Source: Pseudomonas sivasensis (GTDB taxonomy: Bacteria; Pseudomonadota; Gammaproteobacteria; Pseudomonadales; Pseudomonadaceae). From it: DNA of 64,000 nucleotides. Position 1 is the stretch's first letter. Each line of letters opens with the position of its first letter. Where the stretch lies: assembly GCF_013778505.1 (NCBI RefSeq), contig NZ_JAAOWU010000002.1, positions 1 to 64,000 on the forward strand. The letters run 5' to 3'. Both the position numbers and the translations under genes were made by a program. Of this stretch, positions 41,848 through 55,100 are shown one piece after another. The notes under the pieces were generated by a model. It ran no database searches. It was not told the origin of the DNA and saw nothing but the letters and a program-made list of their open reading frames with translations.

Positions 41848-43409
41848 CCGCCAAAAAAGAGACTAAGCGCCAACCCATTTCCACCGGCTCCGAGTGGACC
41901 TTTGAGCTGATCCAGGCCTATGACAAGGAAATCAGTCGGATCGCGGCGGGTTATGCCCTGGACACATACCCCAACCAGATCGAAGTGATCACCGCTGAGC
42001 AGATGATGGATGCCTACGCGTCTGTCGGTATGCCGCTGGGTTATCACCATTGGTCCTACGGTAAACACTTCCTCAGCACCGAGAAGTCCTACACCCGTGG
42101 CCAGATGGGGCTGGCCTACGAGATTGTGATTAACTCCGACCCATGCATCGCCTACTTGATGGAAGAAAACACCATCTGCATGCAGGCATTGGTGGTGGCC
42201 CACGCTTGCTATGGGCATAACAGCTTTTTCAAAGGCAACTACCTGTTCCGCACCTGGACCGATGCGAGTTCGATCATCGATTACCTGGTGTTCGCCAAGC
42301 AGTACATCATGCAGTGTGAGGAGCGCCACGGGATCGACGCAGTGGAGGACTTGCTCGACTCTTGTCATGCCCTGATGAACTACGGGGTCGACCGCTACAA
42401 GCGCCCGTACCCGATTTCCGCGGAGGAAGAACGCCTGCGTCAGAAGGAGCGCGAAGAGCACCTGCAGAAGCAAATCAACGACCTGTGGCGCACTATTCCT
42501 AAACGCGCCGACAAAAACAGCGACAAGGACAATGCACGCTTCCCCGCCGAACCTCAGGAAAACATCCTATATTTCCTGGAAAAACACGCCCCACTGCTGG
42601 AACCATGGCAACGGGAAATCGTGCGCATCGTGCGCAAGATCGCCCAGTACTTTTATCCACAGCGCCAAACCCAAGTGATGAACGAAGGCTGGGCGACGTT
42701 CTGGCACTACACGCTCATGAACGACCTGTACGACGAGGGGTTGGTCACCGACGGCTTCATGATGGAGTTCCTCACCTCCCACACCAGTGTGGTATTTCAG
42801 CCTGGCTTCGACAGCCCGTATTACAGCGGCATCAACCCTTACGCTCTGGGTTTTGCCATGTACCGCGACATCCGGCGCATGTGCGAACACCCGACCGAAG
42901 AGGACCGCCGCTGGTTTCCGGAAATCGCCGGCAGCGACTGGCTGTCCACCATCAAGTTCGCCATGAGCAGCTTCAAGGACGAGAGTTTTATCCTGCAGTA
43001 CCTGTCACCCCAGGTGATCCGCGACCTCAAGCTGTTCAGCATCCTCGATGACGATCTCAAGGACGATTTGGTGGTCCCGGCCATCCACGATGAGCCCGGC
43101 TACCGCATCATCCGTGAAACCTTGGCCGCGCAGTACAACCTGGGCAACCGGGAGCCCAACGTACAGATCTACAGCATTGATGTCCGCGGCGACCGCTCGC
43201 TGACCTTGCGTCACCAGCAACATGACCGCAAACCCCTGGGCGAATCCACCGAGGAAGTACTCAAGCACTTACACCGGTTGTGGGGCTTCGACATCCATCT
43301 GGAAACACTGCAAGGCGATCAGGTGATGAAAACTCACCATGTTCCACCGCGCAGTGATCACAACGATAACGACTATGGTCGCCTGGACATGGCCGTCGTT
43401 CACCTCTGA
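41844..43409 (+). CDS. ycgB: SpoVR family protein (YcgB)
   Basis: A 521-aa SpoVR-like protein. The family was named from Bacillus spore cortex formation, but it is common in non-sporulating proteobacteria with PrkA and YeaH. Family blocks: [45 protein letters not shown], and [18 protein letters not shown], with many His/Glu residues suggestive of metal binding. Function is unknown. It ends at a strong terminator that overlaps the cca ribosome site. Confidence 0.92.
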   Translation: MTAKKETKRQPISTGSEWTFELIQAYDKEISRIAAGYALDTYPNQIEVITAEQMMDAYASVGMPLGYHHWSYGKHFLSTEKSYTRGQMGLAYEIVINSDPCIAYLMEENTICMQALVVAHACYGHNSFFKGNYLFRTWTDASSIIDYLVFAKQYIMQCEERHGIDAVEDLLDSCHALMNYGVDRYKRPYPISAEEERLRQKEREEHLQKQINDLWRTIPKRADKNSDKDNARFPAEPQENILYFLEKHAPLLEPWQREIVRIVRKIAQYFYPQRQTQVMNEGWATFWHYTLMNDLYDEGLVTDGFMMEFLTSHTSVVFQPGFDSPYYSGINPYALGFAMYRDIRRMCEHPTEEDRRWFPEIAGSDWLSTIKFAMSSFKDESFILQYLSPQVIRDLKLFSILDDDLKDDLVVPAIHDEPGYRIIRETLAAQYNLGNREPNVQIYSIDVRGDRSLTLRHQQHDRKPLGESTEEVLKHLHRLWGFDIHLETLQGDQVMKTHHVPPRSDHNDNDYGRLDMAVVHL

Positions 43410-43415
43410 AACAGC

Positions 43416-43471
43416 AAAGCCTCCATTGGTCAGGCACAGGCGGTATCCTGTGCCGCTAATGGAGGCTTTTT
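43416..43471 (+). terminator. Two-part terminator hairpin overlapping the cca ribosome site
   Basis: AAAGCCTCCATT (43416-43427) pairs with AATGGAGGCTTT (43458-43469), followed by T's. Inside it is a second stem, GGCACAGG/CCTGTGCC (43433-43440, 43447-43454). The 3' arm contains GGAGG (43461-43465), which is the cca Shine-Dalgarno sequence seven bases before its ATG. Confidence 0.8.
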
Positions 43472-43472
43472 C

Positions 43473-44708
43473 ATGAAAATCTACAAAGTCGGCGGCGCCG
43501 TGCGTGACCGCCTGCTGGGCATCAAGGTCACTGATATCGACCGCGTCGTTGTCGGCGCGACCACCGAGGAGATGCTGGCGAAGGGCTTCAAGCCGGTAGG
43601 CGCTGACTTCCCGGTGTTCCTGGACCCGAAGAACGGCGACGAATATGCTTTGGCCCGCACTGAACGCAAGAGCGGCCGGGGCTATGGCGGTTTTGTCTTT
43701 CACGCCAGCCCCGAGGTCACGCTGGAAGAAGACCTGATCCGTCGCGACCTGACCATCAACGCAATGGCTGAAGACGATGACGGCAACCTGACCGACCCCT
43801 ACAACGGCCAGCGTGACCTCGAAGCCCGCGTTCTGCGCCATGTTTCCCCCGCTTTCGCCGAAGATCCCCTGCGAGTTCTGCGCGTCGCACGTTTTGCCGC
43901 TCGCTATGCACATCTTGGTTTTACAGTGGCACCGCAGACTCTGGAACTGATGCGTCAACTCAGCGAGTCAGGCGAATTGGAAGCCCTGACGCCGGAGCGC
44001 AGCTGGAAGGAAATCTCCCGAGCGCTGATGGAAGATCAGCCTCAGGTGTTTATTCAGGTCCTGCGCGACTGCGACGCACTGAAAAGCTTGATGCCGGAAG
44101 TAAATGCACTCTTCGGCGTCCCCCAACCCGAGGCCCACCACCCCGAGATAGACACTGGCGTGCATACCTTGAGCGTGCTGGAGCAGGCCGCCTTGCACAA
44201 ACAGCCACTGACCGTGCGCTGGGCCTGCCTGCTGCATGACCTGGGCAAAGGTCTAACGCCTGTGGATAAGTTGCCGCAGCATATCGCCCATGAGCATCGG
44301 GGCTTGAAGCTGATCAAGGCAGTCAATGAACGTTTCAAAGTGCCAAGGGATTGCCAGGAGTTGGCGCTGCTGGTGGGTCAATATCACACCCACGGCCATC
44401 GAGCGCTGGAGCTGAAAGCCTCGACGCTGCTGGAGTTACTGCAAAGTTTTGACGTATATCGCCGACCGCAGCGCTTTGAGGAGTTTGTGGTCGCCTGTGA
44501 AATGGATGCCCGGGGCCGCAAGGGCTTCGAGCAACGCAGTTATCCACAGGCAGATTATTTGCGCGGTGCGGCGCAGACAGCACGCGAGGTGGCGGTGGCG
44601 CCATTGGTGGAGAAGGGTTTCAAAGGCCCTGAGCTGGGCGAAGCCTTGAAGCGCGAACGGCTCATGGCGTTGCAGGCCTACAAGGAACAACGCGCCCTAT
44701 CGAATTAG
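43473..44708 (+). CDS. cca: Multifunctional CCA-adding enzyme
   Basis: Class II tRNA nucleotidyltransferase that builds or repairs the tRNA 3' CCA. The 411-aa protein has the nucleotidyltransferase start [12 protein letters not shown], the metal carboxylates in [18 protein letters not shown], and a C-terminal HD phosphohydrolase domain ([17 protein letters not shown], about 225-330). The HD domain defines the multifunctional type. The 3' end overlaps the folK 3' end by 12 bases. Confidence 0.96.
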   Translation: MKIYKVGGAVRDRLLGIKVTDIDRVVVGATTEEMLAKGFKPVGADFPVFLDPKNGDEYALARTERKSGRGYGGFVFHASPEVTLEEDLIRRDLTINAMAEDDDGNLTDPYNGQRDLEARVLRHVSPAFAEDPLRVLRVARFAARYAHLGFTVAPQTLELMRQLSESGELEALTPERSWKEISRALMEDQPQVFIQVLRDCDALKSLMPEVNALFGVPQPEAHHPEIDTGVHTLSVLEQAALHKQPLTVRWACLLHDLGKGLTPVDKLPQHIAHEHRGLKLIKAVNERFKVPRDCQELALLVGQYHTHGHRALELKASTLLELLQSFDVYRRPQRFEEFVVACEMDARGRKGFEQRSYPQADYLRGAAQTAREVAVAPLVEKGFKGPELGEALKRERLMALQAYKEQRALSN

Positions 44709-45221
44709 AAGCGCATTCGGCGTCAGGTGCTGGCCCTGCCACTCAAAGGCGACAGGCGCCAGCAACTGATCGATCTGCGCATCCCGCCACAGATCAGCCA
44801 TCGTTTTACCCACCTCAGGATGCACGCGGTCCGGCGCCATCAACGACAGCGGCCACAAAACAAAGGCGTTTTTCAGGATTTCTGCACGGGGCAGAATCAA
44901 ACCGTCGAAATCCCCCACCAACTCGCCGTACAGCAGCACATCGATGTCCAATGGCAGGCCTTTGCGGTCCGGCGCGTAGCGGCCGTTTTCAGCTTCGATG
45001 GCCTTAAGACGGCGGTCCAATTCTGTCAACGACAGGTCGGTATAGGCCGACACCACCAGATTGAAGAACGGCCCGCTTTTGATGCCCACCGGCTGGCTTT
45101 CAAACACCGCCGAGCAGCGCATATCCGTCAGAAAGCTCGCTAACGCGTCGAGCCCGGCGCACAGATGGAGCTCGCGCTCGATATTGCTACCGAGGCCAAG
45201 GTAAACCTGAGTTAGCGACAT
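44697..45221 (-). CDS. folK: 2-amino-4-hydroxy-6-hydroxymethyldihydropteridine pyrophosphokinase
   Basis: Pyrophosphorylates the pterin precursor before dihydropteroate synthesis. The 174-aa protein has [32 protein letters not shown], and the PPPK signature [16 protein letters not shown]. It overlaps folB by 10 bases on the same strand and cca by 12 on the other. Confidence 0.94.
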   Translation of the reverse strand: MSLTQVYLGLGSNIERELHLCAGLDALASFLTDMRCSAVFESQPVGIKSGPFFNLVVSAYTDLSLTELDRRLKAIEAENGRYAPDRKGLPLDIDVLLYGELVGDFDGLILPRAEILKNAFVLWPLSLMAPDRVHPEVGKTMADLWRDAQIDQLLAPVAFEWQGQHLTPNALLIR

Positions 45222-45565
45222 CCGCGCTCAATCTCCACGCCCACACCTTTGGCGGCCGGTACTGCGCCGGGCTTGGTCAGTTTGAGGTGCAGCCAGGGAA
45301 TCTGGAACTCACTCATCAACACTTGGGCCAAGCGCTCAGCAAAGGTTTCCACCAGTTGGTACTGGGACTGTTCGGCAAACGCCTGGATACGCGCCGAAAC
45401 GCTGGCGTAATCCAGCGCCAAGGTCAGGTCGTCACCTGCGGCGGCCGGGCGGTTATCCCACGCAAAGCTCAGGTCCAGACGCAGGCATTGGCGGATCCCG
45501 CGCTCCCAGTCGTAGGCCCCGATCACGGTGTCGACTTCCAGGCCTTCGATAAACACTCTGTCCAA
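45212..45565 (-). CDS. folB: Dihydroneopterin aldolase
   Basis: Cleaves dihydroneopterin to the 6-hydroxymethyl pterin and glycolaldehyde, the step before FolK. The 117-aa protein starts [20 protein letters not shown] and has the catalytic region [13 protein letters not shown] and LKLTKPGAV. Divergent from plsY. Confidence 0.94.
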   Translation of the reverse strand: MDRVFIEGLEVDTVIGAYDWERGIRQCLRLDLSFAWDNRPAAAGDDLTLALDYASVSARIQAFAEQSQYQLVETFAERLAQVLMSEFQIPWLHLKLTKPGAVPAAKGVGVEIERGCR

Positions 45566-45637
45566 GCTCTTCTCCGCAGCACGACAAGGGCGCGATGCCC
45601 CGTTAGAATCAGGGCGTCCTCGCCCGGAATAGTTAGC

Positions 45638-46207
45638 ATGTTTTGGTCACTGGCGATTCTCGCCTACCTGCTCGGCTCGCTGTCCTTCGCCATTTTGCTC
45701 AGCCGCCTGACGGGAAACCCCGACCCGCGAATGAGTGGTTCCGGCAATGCTGGCGCCACCAACATGTTGCGCCTGGCCGGCAAGAAGCTCGCCGTGCTGA
45801 CGCTGCTGGGCGATCTGTGCAAGGGCTTGCTGCCCGTGCTGATCGCCAGCACCGCCGGCCTTACCCTGCAACAGCAGGCCTGGGTGGGCGTGTGCGCCGT
45901 CCTGGGCCATCTGTTTCCACTGTACTTCCGATTTCGCGGCGGCAAAGGTGTCGCCACGGCGGCCGGTATGCTGCTGGGGATCTACCCACCGGCGGCACTA
46001 CTGGCCGTGCTTGCCTGGCTGCTGACGTTCTACCTGACCCGAACCAGCTCACTGGCGGCACTGATCGCCACGCCGCTCACCCTGCCATTGCTGGCCTGGC
46101 AGGAACCGGCGGCGCTGCTGCCGATGAGCGTGCTGACATTGCTGATCGTCTGGCGCCATCGGGGCAATTTACGCGACCTGTTTGCCGGGCGCGAACGGCA
46201 TTTTTAA
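45638..46207 (+). CDS. plsY: Acyl-phosphate glycerol-3-phosphate acyltransferase PlsY
   Basis: Inner-membrane enzyme that acylates glycerol-3-phosphate using acyl-phosphate, the first step of phospholipid synthesis with PlsX. The 189-aa protein has about five membrane helices and the family motifs [30 protein letters not shown], and [12 protein letters not shown] 45638 follows an in-frame extension into the antisense of folB that was discarded. Confidence 0.94.
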   Translation: MFWSLAILAYLLGSLSFAILLSRLTGNPDPRMSGSGNAGATNMLRLAGKKLAVLTLLGDLCKGLLPVLIASTAGLTLQQQAWVGVCAVLGHLFPLYFRFRGGKGVATAAGMLLGIYPPAALLAVLAWLLTFYLTRTSSLAALIATPLTLPLLAWQEPAALLPMSVLTLLIVWRHRGNLRDLFAGRERHF

Positions 46208-46250
46208 ATCCCCCAGATGAACCTGGCTCACGTCGCGCCCAAATAACGGC

Positions 46251-47276
46251 CTACAACGGCGGCAGCTGCTCCATCGGCCAACGTGCCTGCACGCTGATCG
46301 CCAGGCTTTCGTGCTGCCCCGCCAGCAGACGCTGGCAACCGGCATAGGCGATCATGGCGCCATTGTCGGTGCAGAACTCAGGGCGCGCGTAGAACACATC
46401 CCCCTTCATATCACCGAGCATTTTTTCCAATGAACTGCGCAGCGCCTTGTTGGCGCTGACGCCGCCAGCGATCACCAGACGCTTCATGCCAGCCTGTTTC
46501 AGAGCACGCTTGCACTTGATGGTCAAAGTCTCCACCACGGCCTGCTGGAACGCCAGAGCGATGTCGCAACGGGCTTGCTCGCTGTCGTCCCCGGCGCTGA
46601 CGCTGTGCTGCCAGGTATTCAGCGCAGAGGTTTTCAAACCGCTGAAGCTGAACATCAAACCGGGGCGATCGCACATCGGACGCGGGAAGGTGTAGCGACC
46701 AGCAACGCCCTTTTCGGCGAGACGGGCGATTTCCGGTCCGCCGGGGTAATTGAGGCCCATCATCTTCGCAGTCTTGTCGAAAGCTTCGCCGGCGGCGTCG
46801 TCCAGCGACTCGCCCAAAAGCGTGTATTGACCGATTCCGTCGACCTGAACCAGCTGCGTATGCCCCCCCGAAACCAACAAAGCGACGAACGGGAACTGCG
46901 GCGGGTTTTCTTCCAGCATCGGCGCCAGTAAATGGCCTTCCATATGGTGCACACCCAGGGCTGGAATACCCCAGGCGAAAGCCAGCGCCTGTGCGCAAGA
47001 GGCCCCAACCAGAAGGGCTCCGACCAATCCAGGGCCCGCCGTGTAGGCAATCGCGTCGATCTCGGTCGGCACACAACCGGCCTCGTCCAGCACCTGGCGA
47101 ATCAAGGGCAGCATGCGCTTGACGTGATCACGGCTGGCCAGCTCCGGCACCACGCCGCCATAAGCGCGGTGCAGGTCGATCTGACTGAACAGTGCATCGG
47201 CCAAAAGCCCGCGTTCACTGTCGTAAAGTGCGACACCGGTTTCGTCGCAGGAGGTTTCAAGTCCCAGTACTAGCAT
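46251..47276 (-). CDS. tsaD: tRNA N6-adenosine threonylcarbamoyltransferase TsaD
   Basis: Final step of t6A37 tRNA modification, with TsaB and TsaE. The 341-aa ASKHA protein has the start [16 protein letters not shown], metal-binding H111 and H115 (VHHMEGHLL), [13 protein letters not shown], and [11 protein letters not shown]. Essential in most bacteria. It is divergent from rpsU. Confidence 0.96.
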   Translation of the reverse strand: MLVLGLETSCDETGVALYDSERGLLADALFSQIDLHRAYGGVVPELASRDHVKRMLPLIRQVLDEAGCVPTEIDAIAYTAGPGLVGALLVGASCAQALAFAWGIPALGVHHMEGHLLAPMLEENPPQFPFVALLVSGGHTQLVQVDGIGQYTLLGESLDDAAGEAFDKTAKMMGLNYPGGPEIARLAEKGVAGRYTFPRPMCDRPGLMFSFSGLKTSALNTWQHSVSAGDDSEQARCDIALAFQQAVVETLTIKCKRALKQAGMKRLVIAGGVSANKALRSSLEKMLGDMKGDVFYARPEFCTDNGAMIAYAGCQRLLAGQHESLAISVQARWPMEQLPPL

Positions 47277-47363
47277 GGGTTTGCGCCTTGTAGAGGCTAA
47301 ATTCGAAGGCGCGCATAATAGTCGCCACTCCCCCTCCCGACTAGCGGTTTTCGATCAGAGGCT

Positions 47364-47391
47364 TTGCATTCCGGTCAATGAGGGGTTAACA
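47364..47391 (+). promoter_or_regulatory. Candidate rpsU promoter
   Basis: TTGCAT (47364-47369), a 16-base spacer and TTAACA (47386-47391), about 88 bases before the rpsU ATG. The match is moderate; it drives the rpsU-dnaG-rpoD direction. Confidence 0.3.
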
Positions 47392-47478
47392 TCCGCAACC
47401 CTTAAAAACCGACGACCTCAGCCGCGAATTTTTTGCGACGAGAACGTTGATCCCGGTAATGAAAGAAGGTAGCTCTGG

Positions 47479-47694
47479 ATGCCAGCCGTCAAAGTTAAAG
47501 AGAACGAACCCTTCGACGTAGCTCTGCGTCGTTTCAAGCGCTCCTGCGAAAAAGCCGGTGTACTGGCCGAAGTTCGTAGCCGCGAATTTTACGAGAAGCC
47601 AACTTCTGAGCGTAAGCGTAAAGCAGCAGCCGCTGTTAAGCGTCACGCCAAGAAAGTTCAGCGCGAGCAGCGCCGCGCCGTTCGTCTGTACTAA
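47479..47694 (+). CDS. rpsU: 30S ribosomal protein S21
   Basis: A 71-aa very basic small-subunit protein that helps mRNA binding. It starts [20 protein letters not shown], has [10 protein letters not shown] and ends with an Arg/Lys tail [11 protein letters not shown]-like. A GAAGG site precedes ATG 47479. First gene of the macromolecular synthesis block with dnaG and rpoD. Confidence 0.97.
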
Positions 47695-47720
47695 TACACA
47701 GACGTTCGTAGCAAGCTTCT

Positions 47721-47752
47721 GCCAAGCCCGGCCCTTCAGTCGGGCTATTGGC
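47721..47752 (+). terminator. Hairpin after rpsU
   Basis: GCCAAGCCCG and CGGGCTATTGGC pair around the loop GCCCTTCAGT (core AGCCCG/CGGGCT at 47725-47730 and 47741-47746). It lies 26 bases past rpsU. There is no T run, so it may attenuate rather than end the transcript. Confidence 0.5.
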
Positions 47753-48137
47753 ATTTGCAGATATCGCTTGATGCTTCATCGTCGAAGCCGCACATGCGAC
47801 TGAGACAACTGCTTCACACGTCAGGACTGGCTCTTTTGCCAGCGGTGCACGTCTCTTCTGACGAGCCTAACAAGGCTACTGACGAGCACACTTATTCTGT
47901 AAACAGGCGATCAACGGTCGGCTGTGCCCATCGATGAGCTTCCGAGGCCGCCAGCGGCCAAGACCGGAGCCAGGGGCAACACTTCTTCGCCGAAGACTGA
48001 TAGAAATTAACGTCAGTGAATGTTCGGCAGATACACTTCCATACAGCCCAAGCAGACGATTGATGGTCGAGCCACTCGACCCAAGCGCTTGAGCACTTCA
48101 CGGGCCCTCATTTACACGCAGTGATGACGAGAACGCC
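47753..48137 (+). other. Non-coding gap before dnaG
   Basis: No open frame with gene character was found. It contains a GGCCGC-CA-GCGGCC palindrome and a CTTCTTCGCCGAAG hairpin near 47950-47995. I looked for the LexA box known before E. coli dnaG and for a small YqeY-type gene, which P. aeruginosa has here as I recall, and saw neither. Confidence 0.6.
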
Positions 48138-50105
48138 ATGGCCGGGCTAATTCCCCAGAGCTTTATTGACGACCTTCTGAACCGCACCGACATCGTCGAT
48201 GTTGTCAGCTCGCGCGTGCAATTGAAGAAAGCCGGCAAGAATTACACCGCCTGCTGCCCGTTCCACAAAGAAAAAACCCCGTCTTTCAGCGTCAGCCCAG
48301 ACAAGCAGTTCTATTACTGCTTTGGCTGCGGCGCAGGCGGTAACGCCCTCGGCTTCTTGATGGACCACGACAACCTGGACTTCCCCCAGGCAATCGAGGA
48401 CCTGGCGAAAGCCGCCGGCATGGAAGTCCCCCGCGAAGAAAGTGGCCGCCCGCACAAACCACGGCAACCCACCGATTCGCCGCTATACCCGCTGCTCACT
48501 GCCGCCGCCGACTTTTACCGGCAGGCACTGAAGAGCCATCCTCAGCGCAAGGCGGCCGTCGATTACCTCAAGGGCCGCGGCCTTACCGGTGAAATCGCTC
48601 GCGACTTCGGTCTCGGCTTCGCGCCACCCGGCTGGGACAACCTGTACAAACATTTGAGCAGCGACACTCTGCAGCAAAAAGCGATGATCGACGCAGGCCT
48701 CCTGGTGGAAAACGCCGAGACCGGCAAGCGCTACGACCGCTTCCGCGACCGCGTGATGTTCCCTATCCGTGACAGCCGCGGCCGTATCATCGCCTTCGGT
48801 GGCCGCGTACTGGGCGACGACAAACCCAAGTACCTGAACTCCCCGGAAACCCCGGTATTCCACAAAGGCCAGGAACTCTACGGCCTGTTCGAAGCGCGCA
48901 AGAACAATCGCAACCTCGATGAAATCATCGTGGTTGAAGGCTATATGGACGTGATCGCCCTGGCCCAGCAAGGCTTGCGCAACGCCGTCGCCACCCTTGG
49001 CACCGCCACCAGCGAAGAACATCTGAAGCGCCTGTTTCGCGTCGTGCCCAGCGTGCTGTTCTGCTTCGACGGCGACCAGGCTGGCCGCAACGCCGCTTGG
49101 CGCGCACTCGAAGCCACGCTGTCGAGCCTGCAGGATGGGCGCCGCGCGCGCTTCCTGTTCTTGCCCGAGGGAGAGGACCCGGACACCCTGGTGCGCTCCG
49201 AAGGCACTGACGCATTCCGCGCACGCATCAACCAACATGCGCAGCCGCTGGCCGATTATTTTTTCCAGCAACTGACTGAGGAAGCCGATCCGCGCTCCCT
49301 TGAAGGCAAGGCCCATATGGCCACCCTCGCAGCGCCGCTGATCGACAAGGTGCCTGGCGCCAACCTGCGCACCCTGATGCGCCAACGCCTGCTGGAAATT
49401 ACCGGGCTAAGCGGCGAAGCCGTCAGTCAGCTGGTGCACAGCGCACCGCAGGATGCTCCGCCCGCCTACGACCCGGGCATGGATTACGACGCCATGCCGG
49501 ACTATGCCGACTTCCAGCCGCAGGAGGCCTACGCGCCCCAGCAGGAATGGACGCCGAAGAAGCCCGGTGCCGGCGGCAAGAAATGGGACAAGAAACCGTG
49601 GAGCAAGAACGGCAAGCGTGGCGATCGCGATGAGGCCTACGCCCCACGCACGCCAGTTGCCGTAGAAGCGCCCACGCTGATCGCCCTGCGCACGCTCATT
49701 CACCACCCGCAACTGGCGGGCAAGGTCGAAAGTGCCGACCATTTTGCCAATGCGAGCAATACCTACGCTCAGGTGCTGATCGCGCTGATCGAAGCCGTGC
49801 AGAAAAATCCTAAGCTAAACTCAATTCAGCTGATGGCACGCTGGCACGGCACAGAACAAGGGCGCTTGTTGAAAGCACTTGCGGAAAAGGAGTGGCTAAT
49901 TGACGGCGATAACCTTGAACAACAGTTTTTAGACACCATTACTAGGTTATCTGCGGGTCAGCATACGCAAACCCTCGATGAACTCATCAAAAGAGCAAGA
50001 CAGCCAGGATTATCGGCTGAAGAGCAAATTCAGATAGCAAAACAGATGCGCGACCTCTTAAAACAGAATGTTTCCGCATCAAACCCGACCTCAGCTGGCG
50101 TGTGA
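48138..50105 (+). CDS. dnaG: DNA primase
   Basis: Makes RNA primers at the replication fork. The 655-aa protein has a CHC2 zinc finger (C40, H43, C61, C64; CCPFHKEKTPSF and FGCGAGG), a TOPRIM domain (IVVEGYMDVIALAQ about 270-283, then the CFDGDQAGRNAAW block) and a C-terminal helicase-binding domain (about 510-655) after a Pro/Lys-rich linker. The ribosome site is weak (GAGAAC). It is followed by rpoD after 67 bases. Confidence 0.97.
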   Translation: MAGLIPQSFIDDLLNRTDIVDVVSSRVQLKKAGKNYTACCPFHKEKTPSFSVSPDKQFYYCFGCGAGGNALGFLMDHDNLDFPQAIEDLAKAAGMEVPREESGRPHKPRQPTDSPLYPLLTAAADFYRQALKSHPQRKAAVDYLKGRGLTGEIARDFGLGFAPPGWDNLYKHLSSDTLQQKAMIDAGLLVENAETGKRYDRFRDRVMFPIRDSRGRIIAFGGRVLGDDKPKYLNSPETPVFHKGQELYGLFEARKNNRNLDEIIVVEGYMDVIALAQQGLRNAVATLGTATSEEHLKRLFRVVPSVLFCFDGDQAGRNAAWRALEATLSSLQDGRRARFLFLPEGEDPDTLVRSEGTDAFRARINQHAQPLADYFFQQLTEEADPRSLEGKAHMATLAAPLIDKVPGANLRTLMRQRLLEITGLSGEAVSQLVHSAPQDAPPAYDPGMDYDAMPDYADFQPQEAYAPQQEWTPKKPGAGGKKWDKKPWSKNGKRGDRDEAYAPRTPVAVEAPTLIALRTLIHHPQLAGKVESADHFANASNTYAQVLIALIEAVQKNPKLNSIQLMARWHGTEQGRLLKALAEKEWLIDGDNLEQQFLDTITRLSAGQHTQTLDELIKRARQPGLSAEEQIQIAKQMRDLLKQNVSASNPTSAGV

Positions 50106-50119
50106 GGTCATAGCTCGGG

Positions 50120-50125
50120 TATAAT
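50120..50125 (+). promoter_or_regulatory. Candidate rpoD promoter -10 box
   Basis: A perfect TATAAT in CGGGTATAATCC lies 48 bases before the rpoD ATG in the short dnaG-rpoD gap. A good -35 at 17 bases is not evident, so it may rely on an activator or an extended -10. Confidence 0.4.
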
Positions 50126-50172
50126 CCTCGGCTTGTTTTTTGCCCGCCAAGACCTTCAGTGGATAGGGTGTT

Positions 50173-52023
<1,851 letters not shown>

Positions 52024-52030
52024 TACCAGA

Positions 52031-52055
52031 ACCCCCGGCCCATGCCGGGGGTTTT
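52031..52055 (+). terminator. rpoD terminator
   Basis: ACCCCCGGC and GCCGGGGGT form a GC-rich stem with loop CCAT, followed by TTTTGTTTT, directly after the rpoD stop. A textbook intrinsic terminator. Confidence 0.92.
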
Positions 52056-52146
52056 GTTTTGCATAGATAAAATCCCGTACTGCCCCACTCCCCCCGCAAT
52101 GCCCGTCTACACTCGACACATTCCCCCGTGCCATAACGAGACCGTT

Positions 52147-55100
52147 ATGCCCAGATTGCCGACCGTGATACTGCTGTCGCTGCTGAACTGGACCGCAACG
52201 GCTGGCGCGTTGACTCTTACTGATGATGAGCGTGGCTGGCTGGCGGACCATCAGGAGCTGAGACTGGGAGTGGACCCCTCGTGGCCACCCTTCGAATACC
52301 GTGATGAAAATGGTCGATACCAAGGCTTGTCGGCGGATTACGTGCGTCTGATCCAGGATCGCCTGGGCGTCAGGGTCAAGATAATCGAGCCGCCGAGCTG
52401 GGGTGCCGTATTGGAGATGGCTCGAAGCAATCAGCTCGACCTTATCCCCAGCATCATGTCGACACCGGAGCGCCAGAATTATCTGGCCTTCACCCGGCCT
52501 TACATCGACTTCCCGATGGTGATTCTTGCCCACGAAGGCGGGGCACGGCCGCGTAATCTCAAGGACCTTTACGGATTGAAGGTTGCCGTGGTGGAGAACT
52601 ACGCCCCTCACGAGTTGCTGCGCACCCACCATCCTGACCTCAACCTGGTCGCGATGCCCAACGTCAGTTCCACGCTGCAGGCCTTGGCGACCGGCGAAGT
52701 CGATACCGTGGTCAGCGACCTGGCGTCCAGCGTCTGGAGCCTGCGCGAACTAAAACTCGATGGTCTATACGTCAGCGGCGATACCCCTTACCGTTATCAA
52801 TTGGCGATGGGAGTGCCACGGGACGACAAAATACTGGTGGGCATCCTGGATAAAGTCCTGGCCGACCTCAGCCCCGATGAAACCAATGCCATCCAACAGC
52901 ACTGGGTAGGCAACTTCACGGATAACCGCACGTTCTGGCGCGACCTGCTGATGTACGGCCTGCCCGCCGTGCTGCTGCTAATCGCCGTATTGGCCGTCGT
53001 GATTCGGATCAATCGCCGGCTGAGTTCGGAAATTTCCCGCCGCGTCGCGCTTGAACAAGAATTGCGCAGCAGCGAGTACCACTATCGCGGCCTGGTAGAA
53101 AGCTTGTCCGCTATTGCCTGGGAAGCCAGCATCACCGATTTCACCTACAGTTACGTGTCGCCCCACGCCGAGGACCTGCTGGGTTACCCACGAGCCCATT
53201 GGCTGATTCCGGGCTTCTGGCGCAACATCATTCACCCCGCCGACCTGATCCGCACCGAAGCCTATTGCTATCGCGAAACCCGCGCCAACCGCGACCACAG
53301 CATTGATTACCGAGTGATCACCGCCGACGGCCGCTGTTTGTGGGTACGCGATATTGTCAGCCTGATCGAACACGGCCATGAGCCGGTGCTGCGCGGCTTG
53401 ATGATTGATATCAGCGAGGCCAAGCGCACCGAGGAGGCGCTGCAGCTGTCCGAGCAGAAGTTTGCCTCGGTCTTCCAGCAATGCCCCGACATCCTGGTGA
53501 TCGCGCGGCTTTCCGATGGCTGTCTGCTGGAGGTCAATAAAGCGTTCGAAGATCAAATCGGCCTGACCGCCGAGGAAGTGATCGGCAGAACCGGCACGGA
53601 ACTGGAGATATGGGGCATCCCGGGCATCGGTCCGGAGTTGTTGCAACGCGTCCAGACAACCAGTATTCGCAACCTTGAAATGCCGTTTTTGCGCAGCAAC
53701 GGCCAAGCCTTCACCGGGCTTATCTCCGCGGAGCCCTTCCAGCTCGACGCGATTGAAGCCATCGTGGTAGTGGTGCGCGATATCACCCAACTCAAGGAAA
53801 CCCAGCAACTGCTGCAAACCTCCGAAGAGAAGTTCGCCAAAGCCTTCCATGCTTCGCCCGACGGCTTGCTGCTGAGCCGCCAACGCGACGGCCTGCTGAT
53901 TGAAGTCAACGAAGGTTTCAGCCGCCTGACCGGTTACACCAGCGCCACCTCTCTCGACCAATCAACCCTGGAACTGGGCATCTGGGTCGATCTCAACGAA
54001 CGCAAACACATGCTGGAACTGATGCAGCGAGATGGCTTTGTGCGTGATTTCATCTGCCACATACGCCGTAGCGACGGTGAAATTCGGATGTGTGAAGTGT
54101 CCAGTCGCCCGCTGCCGATCGCCGGGGAAGACTGCATGCTGACCATCGCCCGCGACATCACCGAACGTCAATTGATGCAGGAAAAACTGCAACAGGCCGC
54201 GACGGTATTCGAGAGTACCGCCGAAGGCGTGTTGATCACCGACACCCGGCAGAACATCAGCGCCGTCAACCGCGCCTTCAGCGAAATCACTGGCTACAGC
54301 GAAGCCGAAGCCCTCGGCCAAACACCCCGCCTCCTCGCCTCTGGCCTGCATGACAGCGCGTTTTACGCCGCGATGTGGCACCAATTGACGGCCCAAGGTC
54401 ATTGGCAGGGCGAGATTTCCAACCGTCGAAAGAACGGCGAACTGTACCCCAGTTGGCTGACCATCAGCGCCGTGCGCAACCGGGATCAATTGATCACTCA
54501 CTTTGTGGCGGTGTTTGCAGACATCTCCAGCCTCAAACTGGCCCAGGCGCGCCTCGATTATCAGGCGCACCACGATCCACTGACCGGGCTGCCCAACCGC
54601 ACTCTATTTGAAAACCGGTTGCAGGCAGCCCTAAACGGCCATCAAGAGACTGGCAAACAGGGCGCGGTGTTGTTCCTCGATCTGGACCGCTTCAAACACA
54701 TCAACGACAGCCTCGGCCACCCGATCGGCGATCTGCTGCTCAAAGACATTGCCGTGCGCCTCAAGGACCAACTGCGAGACATCGATACCGTAGCGCGCCT
54801 GGGCGGCGATGAATTCATCATCCTGCTGCCCGGCCTGCAACACGCCAATGACGCCGAGCAATTGGCCAACAAGTTACTGACCTGCTTCACCCCGCCATTC
54901 CAGGCTGGCGAGCACGAGTTCTTCATCAGCGCCAGCATCGGCACCAGCCTTTACCCGCAGGACGGTACGGATGTCGCCACCTTGGTCAAGAATGCCGACG
55001 CTGCGATGTATCGATCCAAAGCCAAGGGACGTAACCGGGTCGAAAGCTACACCCGCGACCTGACGGCTCAGGCCAACGAGCGTGTGGCACTGGAGCATGA

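Noticed and set aside
47900-47930. Possible LexA box before dnaG (CTGTAAACAG)
   Set aside because: The half-sites are only two bases apart instead of the required spacing, so it is not an SOS box.
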